From positions 62,001 through 126,000 of the forward strand of contig VWPU01004871.1 in assembly GCA_013398955.1 (NCBI GenBank): DNA of 64,000 bases, in the 5' to 3' direction. Shown one piece after another: positions 13,401 through 25,100 of the stretch (positions are counted from its first letter, which is position 1; every line of letters starts with the position of its first letter). Source of the DNA: Callaeas wilsoni (lineage: Eukaryota; Chordata; Aves; Passeriformes; Callaeidae). The notes beneath the pieces were generated by a model that was not told where the DNA came from, made no database searches, and saw only the letters and a list, made by a program, of their open reading frames with translations. The position numbers were made by a program, and so were the translations under genes.

Positions 13401-14252
13401 AGTATTGGAGGAGGAGATACATAATCACATTTCTGAGGAAAGACATTTGGTGTATGTTTTCTCACTCCTGTTTATAACACCAAAATGTGGTATGCTGACC
13501 TGAAAGAGAAGACGATGTACTCCCAGGTTGCTCTGGCTTTCTCAGTTATTGTTTTGACAGGTTTCGCATCTCCTGCTCTAGAGCCACATTTCACTAAGCG
13601 GGACACTGTGAGCTGACCTAATTTGACTGAGTAGGCTGCACTTCTAACAAACTCACAAACATAAGCTGACCTAATTTAGGTTCTCATGCGTTACTGTGGT
13701 TAAAAAGTCCCTGCATTAAATTGATTGTCATGTTTATTTAAAAGTGAAGGGTTTTGCAAACTTTTCAGATAGACAAAACAAATGAAATTACTGTCTCACT
13801 AATTGCTGTAGCAGCAGCAACTCAGATATAATCATTTACATATTTGAGTTTAACCCATGTTTTAAACATTTGAAATATCATCAGAGAACTCCATACCGGG
13901 TCAGTTTTCTTCCTCCTATCTGAAAAGATAGGCAAAGATACACACTGTCAGACCAGTGCAGCGCTGGAGGACCTCTTCATCCTCCTTATCACAGTCATGT
14001 GTGGCTTTTAAATGCAGAATCAATAGCATTAATTAGTAACTTTTCTTTTTTTCACACAGATTCTTGTCTTTGGTGTAGTCAGAAAGGGCAAGTATCTCTC
14101 TGCCTCTTCAGAGGGTCTGTGACTGTGGAGGATTAGAGAGAGCATGAAGTTGGTCCAGTTAACCTCTGCTGTTAAAAATGGTTTTTTTCAAAGCGGTGGT
14201 GGCATTGTAGTGGGAAGCTATGATTTTGTTTCTCTTCATCTCTGGAGAAGGG
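10421..14252. other. Intergenic, no gene seen
   Basis: AT-rich sequence with short homopolymer runs. Two near-identical short motifs containing TGACCTAATTT occur at about 13613 and 13665. No exon, RNA gene or repeat family is recognisable, and no open frame exceeds 120 codons. Confidence 0.45.
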
Positions 14253-14395
14253 AAGGGATGGGTTAAGGAAGGGGAAGGAAAGGGGGAAGGAAAGGGATAA
14301 GGAAAGGAATGGTTAAGAAAAGGAAGGGATGGGTTAAGGAATGAAATGGGAAGGGTTAAGGAAAGGAAAGATTAATGAAGGAGAGGAGAGAAGGA
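14253..14395 (+). repeat. Polypurine GGAAA/GGGTTAAGG minisatellite-like tract
   Basis: About 140 nt made almost only of A and G with T in recurrent GGGTTAAGGAA-type words; 'gatgggttaagg' appears at about 14258 and 14328. It is an imperfect, degenerate simple repeat. Such tracts can adopt triplex or H-DNA forms, but nothing here ties it to a function. Confidence 0.75.
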
Positions 14396-17300
14396 CTGTG
14401 CATCTTGCCAAGCATCAGATTTTTCCATTATCACCTGTGAGAAGAGAAACTTCTTCAAAAGAGAGATTTTCTTATGCAATTAAGTAACTGTAGAGTGCTG
14501 ATGTATGAGAAACATGCAGACCACAATCATTCATTCCCAACACGTACAGCCAGCAGCAGGTTGCTTGCACGCTAATGGCTCATTAGATAAAACAGTTCTA
14601 GCACACAGACCACAGGCAAAAGTGTCACGTCGCGCCCACACCTATACAAACCACTTCTGCTTCTTTAGGGTAAATAAAAAAATCTACCTAGGCAAATTGT
14701 TTTTTTCAGAAATACTTCTGTTGATTTTTACACAACAAAACAGTCTATTAGGTAATGTGTTTAAATGAAGGCATGGAACATGCTAACAAGTGTTTCTGTA
14801 TCTCCTTTAGGATGGGAAGCCTAGTAAGAGAGCTGAGTTTTAATTAATGTAAGAATCTGGAGCTCACTGTCTAAAATAGCAGTCACAGACTGTCCTTTCA
14901 AATGTAGGAAATTCTTGCAGCAGATTTGAAGGCACTAGATTTTTGTGGTTTTGAAGTAGACTGAAGGCTTTCAGAGTAAATTGCATGACAAGCATCATTA
15001 GCAGAGCTATCAAACTCATCACTGTTTGTAGTTATTTAAGTTATTATTTTCAAATATTTTCCAAAAAAACCCAACTCTTAGGTCCTTTTATCTTTGCCAG
15101 GCATTCATAAACTGATCCAGAGATTTGGCAATGTACTCATGACTCATAAACTTAATTTAGGTTTTGGAAGATGAATTTTAAGTTTGTGTGTATCAGTCCT
15201 ACATATTTTTAGTAATTTGCTTGGATAATGCAGTTGTTTGTAGCAACTAAACTAGACATCAATTTTCAAGTGGTTATATAAAAATAATATTCCTCCTAAA
15301 AGTATTTATTAATAATAGATGAAGACAGGTAGAAAGCTACATAGATTAGGTGCTGGAAGCTATCTCTGCCTCACCGGTGTCTATGACAAAATCCCTTGCA
15401 CAGGAAGTCACCCCTTTGCCACAGTGTTCCATTGCCTCTGAGCACAGGAAGCAACATTTATGGACTTGGATCACCACCAACAAATCAGTTATCAAGCCTG
15501 TTTCTCTTTCCAAAAATCTCTGTTCCAAAGACTTACAGCCCAACTAAATAATGAGTTCAAACCAGCTGAAGGTGTTTAACTCTCCACAGTAACCCCGTGC
15601 TGGTATCTTTTCAGTTTCTAGCTGATGCTGGACCCTCTGCTTCATCAGCTGCCTATTCTCACCTTGGAACAGAAAAGTTCAGTGCACACGAAAGGTTGGT
15701 AATTTTTATATTAATAAGAACATTCTAATAGTATTCAGGACTATAATAAACTCTACAAGCTCTAAGTATAGGCCCCACTACATAAACAGGAAAGCATAGT
15801 TTTTTGATAACTTCATATCTGAACACCATTTTCTTGTTTGTATGTATATATGAGTCAATTGTCAGGAAACTTCTAGATTCTGTATGTGTTTGTTAAAATA
15901 CCACTTCTGTGACAGCGTAAACCTCTGTTAGATAGCAAAGGTGCCTGAGGCAGATAGAGTACACCTATACAGGACCCAAAGCTGCATATTTGTGGCAGAG
16001 ACAGAATATGGCTATATGCTGTCCTGATTCACGGTGCATTTTCCACACTACCTCCCCTGATACTGGGCTTCGTTATGTAGTGAAATCCAGAGTTCTCATC
16101 ATGGTTTTGCTTTTGTGAGCAATTTCAAAGCAAATAAAGCGAAACTGATATAAAAGTGCAACTGAAAAGTTCTCATCATCAAGAAAGCACTTTTTTTTTT
16201 TTTTTGGTATGGTCTTTCTGTGGTTTCAGAAAGGAGCAGAAATGAAAGAGTTTATTATTGTTATTACTTTCTAAGTAATAGACTTTCCCAAATGCTGTTT
16301 GACAGCTACCATGACTTCACTGGAAATGCATATTCATTTATTTAGTACCTCTGGCTACTAATTACTGCTAACAAGATTGTCTTCATTATGTCTCCATAGG
16401 GCAGGAGTACAAACTATTCCAAACCATGTGGTTCTGTTTAAACGTTGGTGCCTGTTCCAATCTGCTTTCCTAACCAACAATGTTCAATTCTTCTTTCAAG
16501 TTTCTCATCCTTTTCAGGTATTTGAATGTGATGGACAAGTGGACAAAAAAAAAATGTTGCTAAAGGATCAGGATGCTGGCAGGATTCATAGTTCACACTG
16601 CAGAGTGTATTTCCTCTCTGTGAAATGAAGTTAGTGTTTACTTATCTTAAAAAGTAAGATTTTGTGGGGTTTGTTATCAATAGCTCCAAATCAGTGTGCT
16701 GTAAATAGCTTGATTCCACTCTGTTTTTTCAAAGCGTGTTTGTGATGGTGCCTACATCCTCTTTGCTGTGAGGCTGAAGGTAACTGCATCAGACTGCAGA
16801 CAGAAATCAGTACTCCTTGTCCATAGTCTAAGCCACGACTGAGTCAACATAAAATCACTCCCAGTTCTAGGGCATTTCTCCAAAATATTTTACATACATT
16901 TTCCCTTAACTGCTGAATTATAATCCACAGTAATCAATAAAACTGCTCCATGTAGCCCCACAGTTAGGCAAAGGGGCTGTGAAATAGAAGGAACATTAGT
17001 CTGTGTAAGAATCCATGAACAGTCCTTCTCAAAATTGTTCCTAAAATTCAGGGATAGAAATCCATTTCTAGTTAATCAAATATATGGTCAACTACTTAGA
17101 GGTAGTTATCAACTTGTAACAGATAAACGTAAGGTGTTGATCAGCTGTGAAAATCAAGATAAACTTTTGGTAACGAAACATTTATCATGGGAGTTTTGAA
17201 AGCTTCCCAATGAAAGCACAAATCCCACTGAAATTGCTTTCCCCCCTCTCTTTTACTTTATTACTTTGAAAATATCTTCCTTGAGTAGGAGTTAAACTGG

Positions 17301-17859
17301 ATAATACCACTTTGAATTTTTTTCCCTGTAATAACCAGAAAGCTGAGAAACTTAAATGTAACAGCTGAGAAAGTGCAAAGCTGTGATTCCAGTCCATTTG
17401 CAATGCAACTCCCTGTTCCCTACAAAGTTCACTTCACATAAGCATTCACAAATGATGAGTGCTTTAGCATGCAAAAAAGGGTGTTGACAGAAGAAGCCAA
17501 TTAGTGAAACATTGGCAAGCACTGAAAATTTTCAGTGGTAAGTGAGACAGAGTTTCTATAGAGAATTATAACATTACCCTGTAGACGTTAACAAATGATA
17601 TTGAACCACTAAGTGATGTATCTGTGGTGGTGGTGGAGGATCTCACTATACACTCCTGATTCTCAATGGTTAGAGCAGCCAGCACTTAAAATTTCCAGTT
17701 TTTCTCCAAGTGTGGCTGAGTCCATGGAGGATTGTTTATTAAAATTTACTGGATCTGGTACTCAAGGAAACATTCAAGGAAGGGAATGCAAATGCTGAAG
17801 GTGATCTCAGTTTGCCCAAGTGAAGGTCTGGTCACACTGCACAGGTCCTGGAAAGGAGG
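14396..17859. other. Intergenic, no gene seen
   Basis: Ordinary AT-rich intergenic DNA. A T-run of about 18 lies at 16190-16206. Short open frames occur but have no splice context and no recognisable domains. Confidence 0.45.
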
Positions 17860-18035
17860 GATGGTATTTGTCATGATGTATGCCTGGAGGTATTTAAGAG
17901 ACCTAGATGTGGCTCGTAGGGATATGGTTTTGTGGTGGGCTTAGCAGTGCTGCACTAGTGATTAGACTTGATCTTGGAGGTCTTTTCTAACCTTAAGGAT
18001 TCTGGGATTCTGTAATTCTGTGATTCTGTGACATG
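17860..18035 (+). mobile_element. CR1 LINE 3'-end fragment
   Basis: The segment resembles the last 170 or so bases of CR1: a GGAGGTATTTAAGAGACCTAG-like stretch, then CTTGGAGGTCTTTTCTAACC, then a tail of degenerate GATTCTG repeats (about 18000-18033). It is a short 5'-truncated copy. The left boundary is uncertain and might extend to about 17800. Confidence 0.8.
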
Positions 18036-19334
18036 CGGAAACCTTTCACACTGATACTGCACTCTAATTAGTGAGTTTAGTGCATAGCTACCAGAGCAGG
18101 TTGCAAGCCATGAGGCATTCCAGCACCCTGCCTTCTGGCTTGCCTTGAGCCAGGTAGCAACACTGAGTGGAAGGGCCCTTTGTCTCAGTGTCCATGTGTC
18201 TCACCTGGCCTTTCCTACTCCTCCCAGGAGCAGGAACCTGCTCTCTTCTATGCCCAGATCCAGATGGCTTCCTTCACTGCAGTGGCTTGGCTCCTCCAGC
18301 AAGCTGAGTTGTGGAGACTGGAGAGCTGGGACTCCAGACCATCAACTCAACTCTTCCACAGTTTTCACCACTGTCTCCTTGAGAAAAGAAGTATGCATTT
18401 CATGATTTCCTTTTCTACTTGATCACAAGAAGAAACAGAGGATACTATCACTGCCACCTCCCTAAGTCCATGGTCAGGGCCACCCTTTCCTGCTCTACCT
18501 ACACTTAGTACCTCACTTGCGTCTTGAGTTCCAGCAAGAGTGCATTTCAGTAGCTGCTGTCTGTTGTGGTTTGGTTTTCCTCTTTGGCTGCTCGATATTC
18601 AAAACTTCACTTCCTGTTTTTTTTTCCTTTTTTTTCTTCCTTTCCAAGGTGAGCTGATTTGGTGCAGCTTAGTTTAGAAGAAGAACATTTTGGCTGTGAA
18701 CAGAGACATCTTGACCTGATGGCTCCCATGGCAGTAAAGCTTCAGTTGCTCTGGGGCTGGGCTTGTGTTTGCCCTCAAAAGTGAAAGCAGGGGAGGTAGG
18801 TGTGTTTCCATGCTCAAACAAACAAACCTCAGGCCAAGGTCACCAAAAGTTTGGGCAGCCTGCATAACCTGCAAGAAATCCATGTTTATTGCTTTTACCA
18901 GCATTGCTTCCTTTTCAAATGAGGGAACAGGCTCATATGACTGCTCAATTTCTGACTAGTTTTGACATGTTCCTTGTCTTTTAAGACATTTAAACCACTG
19001 TGGAGTGAAAGCTAAGTTAAAAACTGTGCCACATGAAAAACTCAATGTCATTCCTGTAAGTCAGACAGCAGTATGTGATTTTAATTCATGCCATGGTAGA
19101 CAGTAAGAACCAGCATATATTTATCTTCCCTGTATGCATTGTAGTGGAGAGAAATCAGCTTTGTGTAGTGATAGAAAATTCTGGCTAATGCTGTGAGAGT
19201 ACATGCTAGGATGGAAGGGGAACTGCCTGGCCCCTCTGAGGGTCTGCATGTGGCTGGCTCCTCCTGCAGCACATGCACCTCTGCTGACCGCAAAGAGATC
19301 TTGCCAGCAAAGTTAATATTTGCATTCAGTTTTT

Positions 19335-20242
19335 GGGCAGTCACTAGTGGGGTTTCCCAAGGCTCAGTACTGGGCCCAGTTCTGTTCAGTACCTTTATCA
19401 AAGATCTGAATGAGGGGATCAAGAACACCCTCAGCCAGTTTGCAGATGGCACCAAGTTGGGTGGTAGTGTTGATCTGCTGGAGGGCAGGAAGGCTCTGCG
19501 AGGGATCTGAACAGGCTGGATCCATGGGCCAAGCCCAGCTGTGTGAGGTTCAGCAAGTCATAACAAGCCCCTGCAGCTCCAGGCTGGGGCAGAGTGGCTG
19601 GAAAACTGCCCGGTGGGAAAGGACCTGGGGGTGCTGGTGACAGTGACTGAACACGAGCCAGGGTGTGCCCAGGTGGCCAGGAAGGCCAGTGGCATTCTCA
19701 CCTGTGTCAGCAATGGTGTGGCCAGCAGGACCAGGGCAGTGACTGCCCCTCTGGGCACTGGTAAGGCCACACCTTGAATGCTGTGTGCAGTTGAGCCCCT
19801 CACAGCAAAAAAGACACTGAGGTGTTGGGGAAAGGTCTGGAGCAAAAGTTCTATGAGCAGCAGATGAGGGAGCTCAGGGTGTTTATCCTGGAGAAAAGGA
19901 GGCTCAGGGCAGACCTTACCACTCTCTGCAGCCCCCTGAAAGGAGGGTGTAGCCAGCTGGGGATCAGCCCCCGGCAATTAGAGAAAATGGCCTCAAGCTG
20001 TGCCAGGGGAGGTTCAGGTTGGCTATCAGGAACAATGTTTTCATGGAAAGGGTGATTAAGCATTGGAATGGGCTGCCTAGGGAGGTAGTGGAGTCAACAT
20101 CACTGGAGGTGTTCAAGAAACAAGTGGATATGGTACTTGGTGCTATGGTTTAGTTGGCATGAGGGTGTTCAGCCAAAGTTTGGACTCAGTGATCTTGGAG
20201 GTCTTTTCCAACCTTAATGATGCTATGATTCTATAATACTGC
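19335..20242 (+). mobile_element. CR1 LINE, 5'-truncated copy, about 0.9 kb
   Basis: The copy starts within the ORF2 reverse-transcriptase region (GGCTCAGTACTGGGCCCAGT) and continues through the motif for 'FADGTKLGG' (about 19438-19465). It runs into the C-terminal ORF2 part and ends with CTTGGAGGTCTTTTCCAACC and an ATTCTATAAT tail. Frames are interrupted, with no piece longer than about 105 codons in the sense direction. It resembles the 9.5-10.4 kb copy, in opposite orientation. Confidence 0.9.
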
Positions 20243-22100
20243 TCAGTAAGGTGAACAGCAAACAGAAAGCTCCTTCTTGGCCTATGCTTTACCCACAGAA
20301 AGGAACAAGCCCTGTAATGCTGCAGGTGGGATCATCCCTTAATTTCTAAGAAGCTATTAGCTTCAGGGTCGGTGTGTTCTGCACCATGCCTGTGTGCAGA
20401 GACCCAAAAATTAGTCAAGTCTTTTGTCTTCTGTCTCTCTGGGACACTGGCTCCCATTCCTGTGATGCTGACGCTGTACAGTTCCTGACATACCTCTCCA
20501 CAAGCACCATGCTTGTCACTCTGAAGTTGTAAGATGAGTAGGAAATCCTACTTCAGGTCAGCTTCTGCTTTTGCTGCCCCTGCAGGCACTGAGAGATGTT
20601 TTACACTACAATTTCTAACTCTCCTTTCAATTTTGTTCTTCCACTCTCTCTATGTAGGCAATATATCTCTTAAACTATAGTGCTGGAATTATAATGAATA
20701 ATGACCCTTTCTTTGCTCATCAGAACCACTTTGCGTAATGTGTTCCCTAATTAAACAATTTTTAACTGTGGTGATGTCTGTTCAGCCCATGCTGGACACC
20801 CCAGATAGGCAGACCAAGCAGCTGGAAGGTTGAATGCAGCTTGTAGGGAAGGTATGTGAGCAAGGCAATAACAGCCCCATGAAATTAAGCAATTAGTGCC
20901 CTGAATGGACCTGACTAAAATAGGTGTGCCAAGCAGCAGCCTCACATTCCCAGAAGTGAGATTTTGTGTGTCATCTGGTCAATGTCTGCACTCTCTCAGC
21001 CCTTTTATTAGATAAAGCTCTGAGTTCATGGGGCTAATGGTTCCAAAATGAAGTTAGGTAAGGCTGTGGCCATGTAATTCAGCAGGTGTTACCAGTAAAT
21101 GCAGAATGAGTGTATAAGCACTAGAACATGGAGAACTGCAGTGGTGACAATACCCCTGCACACAAGGATTAGTGAGACTCTTACTGAGAGTATTGTGTCT
21201 GGCTCTGGGCACTTCAGCAAAAAGCTGAAGGAAAATTTGGTGTCAGGAAGACCTGTTTTACTGAGCAAGAAGTTTAAAGCCTTACAGTTTAGTTTACGTG
21301 TTCAAAAACATGATAAAATTATAATTTCCTTGTTGACTGCAATTAGCTGTGTGAGTAGAGATTTCTGATAATTTGTTTTTATAAACCAAAGTAGACAAGG
21401 TCTACTGTCTGAAAGTTGTGTTTAGAAAAATTTACAGGTGTGTATTAATTCCACTTTCACGTCAGGTCTTGAGAAGAAGCAATGTAATAACTCAGGCATC
21501 ACAGTTAGAACTGATCTTTGGGCAATGTTGTGCTGCAGGACAGACCACATCGGGACAGTCTATTCTACCTGGAAAAGCCTCAGGTTACATTCACAGCGCA
21601 AAGTGGAGCACATCTTGTCTAGATCCAGTGAGTGAACAGCAGTGGTGGTGCAGCTGTGCTGACACAGAGTGCCCTGCGCTGACCTCAGTACAGTAAATTG
21701 GGGGGATCGGGGCTGTGAGCTAATAACACTGTTTAGCAACCAGCCTTCACAACTACAGGTGTACAGCATCTGAGGTGGTGTTTGTACCACCAGCCTTCAC
21801 TGGACTAAGAATATTGCTGGGCCAGTTTACATATTGCATTGAAAGCTCAGCGTATTTGGGAGCAGGTTTTTTGGTTTTACCATTCACTCAGTTCTCCCAC
21901 TGAGATAACGTGAAATTCTCACTACATCGGATTATATTCTTTCTTAAATTTTCTACATTGTTGTGGTGAAATTCCTTGTATATCTTTGGCAATTTTTCTG
22001 ATATACTTTAGTGTGAAGCAAAGGAGAGCTGGAAAGGATTGTTAGTCTCATATGACTACACATTAGACACTCACTGTCATAGCAATCACTCATAAAGAAT
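20243..22100. other. Intergenic; possible old CR1-like piece near 21.1-21.25 kb
   Basis: No gene is recognisable. Around 21130-21250, words such as GTGTCTGGCTCTGGGCACTTC resemble a CR1 ORF2 segment, but the similarity is too weak to define an element. The rest is non-descript. Confidence 0.35.
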
Positions 22101-22104
22101 TGCC

Positions 22105-22192
22105 ATGTAGATGATAATAATGAGAATGATAATAATAATGACAAGGATGATGATTATGATGACAATAATAATTTTATGAATAATAATAGTAT
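22105..22192. repeat. Degenerate (GAT/AAT)n microsatellite
   Basis: A run of GATAAT, GATGAT and AATAAT units, imperfect, over roughly 88 bases. It is typical of a decayed trinucleotide microsatellite. Confidence 0.7.
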
Positions 22193-25100
22193 GTCAAACA
22201 GTGTTCTGCTGTGCTATGTAGACCTGCTGGACACCGCACCTGAAGATTTCTGTTGAGCACACATTGTGCTCTAGATTTTAGTCCTAGGTCACTTTTAATT
22301 TTTTTACATTATTAACACAGACCAATTTAATCCCCTAGAAAGACTAATCATCCTTGGTTTGGGGGTTTTACCTGCTTTGATCCGCATGGGGGAGGAGACA
22401 TTTAAAAACGAAACAAGAAATATGAAGCAAATAAGAATGTGTCCCTTGGGATTAGGGAGGTATCCAGCAGGTCCACATTTTCTCTGTCGCTCATCTTTTT
22501 TTTTTTTCAGTGGTTGAATAAAATTCTTTGTTCCCTGCCCTGGCAGAAGCAGGGCAAAGCATTGCCTGCTGGCGTTGTGGTGGTGGTTGTGACACCCGGC
22601 CTTGGGGGGCATGGGAAGAGCAGTTCTGTCCCTGAGCTTGACCAAAGAGAAATGTGGAGTATAAGGAGCAGGGAGGGATGGGAGAAGTGGGATTGAGACA
22701 GCGAATGGGTATTTTTCAGCAGGAATGTAGACAGCCAAAAGCATCCAGGAGCAGGCTTTAATGGAGACTAAAGAAAGAGGCTTCCCCAAAGGGCATGGAG
22801 GGAAGAGTGGAGCCTGTTGCTGGTAGCAAGGCTGAGAACCAGCCTGGAGAATGCATCCTGTGTTATCCTGGACAGCACTGAAATCTGATGGAGTTTTTGT
22901 ATTTCCGAACATGAAACCATCTCTGTTTGGTTTTTGAATGCTCTCTGTTATGACAACATGACAACAGATCCTCATGCCAGCTCTGCCAGATGGGGTACTG
23001 TCACAGCCCTCTGAAATCAATGCCTTTTCTGCATATTTTTTTTTCTCCTCGCTAATCTGGCATTGTGAATGGGGAGAAAATGTGTAATTATTTTTCCCTC
23101 TTATGGAGATTTCCCTACCCCCACATTCATATTTTAAAGGGAGGATAATCTTTCAGGCAGATCACATATATTTTCCTGTGGTTTACAGACATTGATCTAA
23201 TGATATCTCAAACATTACTTTGATATAATTGCTACAACATGGATATTATTAATTTTGAACATCTAAATATCTCAGTGCATAAAACTTGGGCCAAACCAAA
23301 TCACATTAAATACATACCTTTTTGCTACCTTTGATAATACCTGTTTACAATCAGTTGTGATTTCATTTTCTTGTCTGATTTTCTCAGTTCCCCTACTTTT
23401 AAGCTGGTTTTATACCAAGGAAGAGATTTTTAAACATATATAAATGTCAAAGCATTTTAATTATTACTCTCCCTTGTGACCTTTTGTTGTCTAGTATTTA
23501 CACAGTGCTCATTTGTTTAAGGTAAATGTTTTATAAAAGTCTTCAAAATATTTTAGTGACTCTAGCCTTACCCACAAGGCTACATTCAATCACGGTATAT
23601 TTAACCAGCAAATCCTGTTATCCCTGTGGCTAAGAGTGAGCATGGCTGTAGCTGCCTCTTTGGTGCTGCTTGCCCAGCCACTGGAAGACTGGGATGTGCT
23701 GAGATGGGCAAGGAGGAGCAAAGGGAACCTATGCAGTTATTCAAGGTTGCCTTTGGCAGCATGATCCACCCAAGCTGCTAACCAAGTCCACTTCACATTC
23801 ACCTCAACAGCGCGAACCTTGGTTTAGAAACCCATTATCCTCCTCAGCCCATCCCCGGAAGACTTGCCTCTCCCTGAGTGCTCTCTGGGAGCAAGGATGA
23901 GGACCAGGACACAGTGGGGTTGGCATCTGAGGGCTGCAGCACAAAACCCATGGGAATGGTGCAAGGGAACAAACACTGGCAGGGTCAGCCTCTCGTCAGG
24001 GCACTCAGCTCAGCAGCCACGGTCCTTCCCATCCCACCTGTCCCCAGCTCCCTGGGGGCCAAGGGCATCCTGCCTTTGCCACAACACCTGCACTCGACGC
24101 TGGTTGTTTTCCCTGAAGTTTCACTTCCCACTGTTGTTCACCTCCCTAACTGCAGGAGCTATTGCTGGCAGTACTCGCACACTGGACTGTGCCAGGCAGA
24201 TGTGGATCCTGCACCTATCCAGATGGGAAAGGGAAGCAATAAAGAAGTGCTGCCACTCTCACTGGGTGCACACTGTCCTCACCTCCCTCCCTCTTACCTG
24301 GTGGTGGGGAAGCCCCACATCCAGAGCACAATAAACATAAATATCACAAACACTATTTCAGGTTCCTCTAGCTCTTTCACACATGCCACCAGCCTCAACT
24401 TGCTCAACATGATTTTTGTCCACCTGTTCTGTTTTACAGGGACACACCACCAGGTTGCCTCTGTTAGCTCCTTCCCTTTTTCCTCTTTGCTGAGGTCTAC
24501 ACCTGTTTTTCATCTGAAGCTTACAAAAGAGTTCAGCTCTGAGTCATTGACTAGTCATATATTGGAATTGTGCCTCCTACATTCCCTTGGCGTTTGTTTC
24601 TGGAATGGGGTCTGCATGCAGGAAGGCTATGGTGAGATATTAAATATCCAAAAGCAACCACAGCTGGTGTGGACATATTCTTAAAGAAAGTATTCAGATG
24701 AAACCAAATCAGCTTTTAGTAATTCATATTTTGAAATTAAGGGCAATTCTAAAACCAAATTAATTAAAAAGAGTGAAAATCCAAAACTTCAAATTAAAAG
24801 TTGCAGGGGTCAGAATGAAGCATTTTGCAGAATTAAAATACATTCACAAAATGCCTCATTGTCACCAAAATGGCAGGGTTTTGGCCCAATATTGTGTCTG
24901 GAAAATGTATATGAGCAAGCACAGGTGCTCTCCTACCGGATCTCAAAAGTGAGTAATACATCTTGCAGATGTTCTTTTAGATCTAGAACAAATAATGTGA
25001 AAACAATTTAAGCTTTCATGTCTTTATGCTTTAACTCTGGTTGTTGTAGAGTATAGTTGAAAATAATATCTTGACCACGCTGAAGACTTAGCAACTAGCA

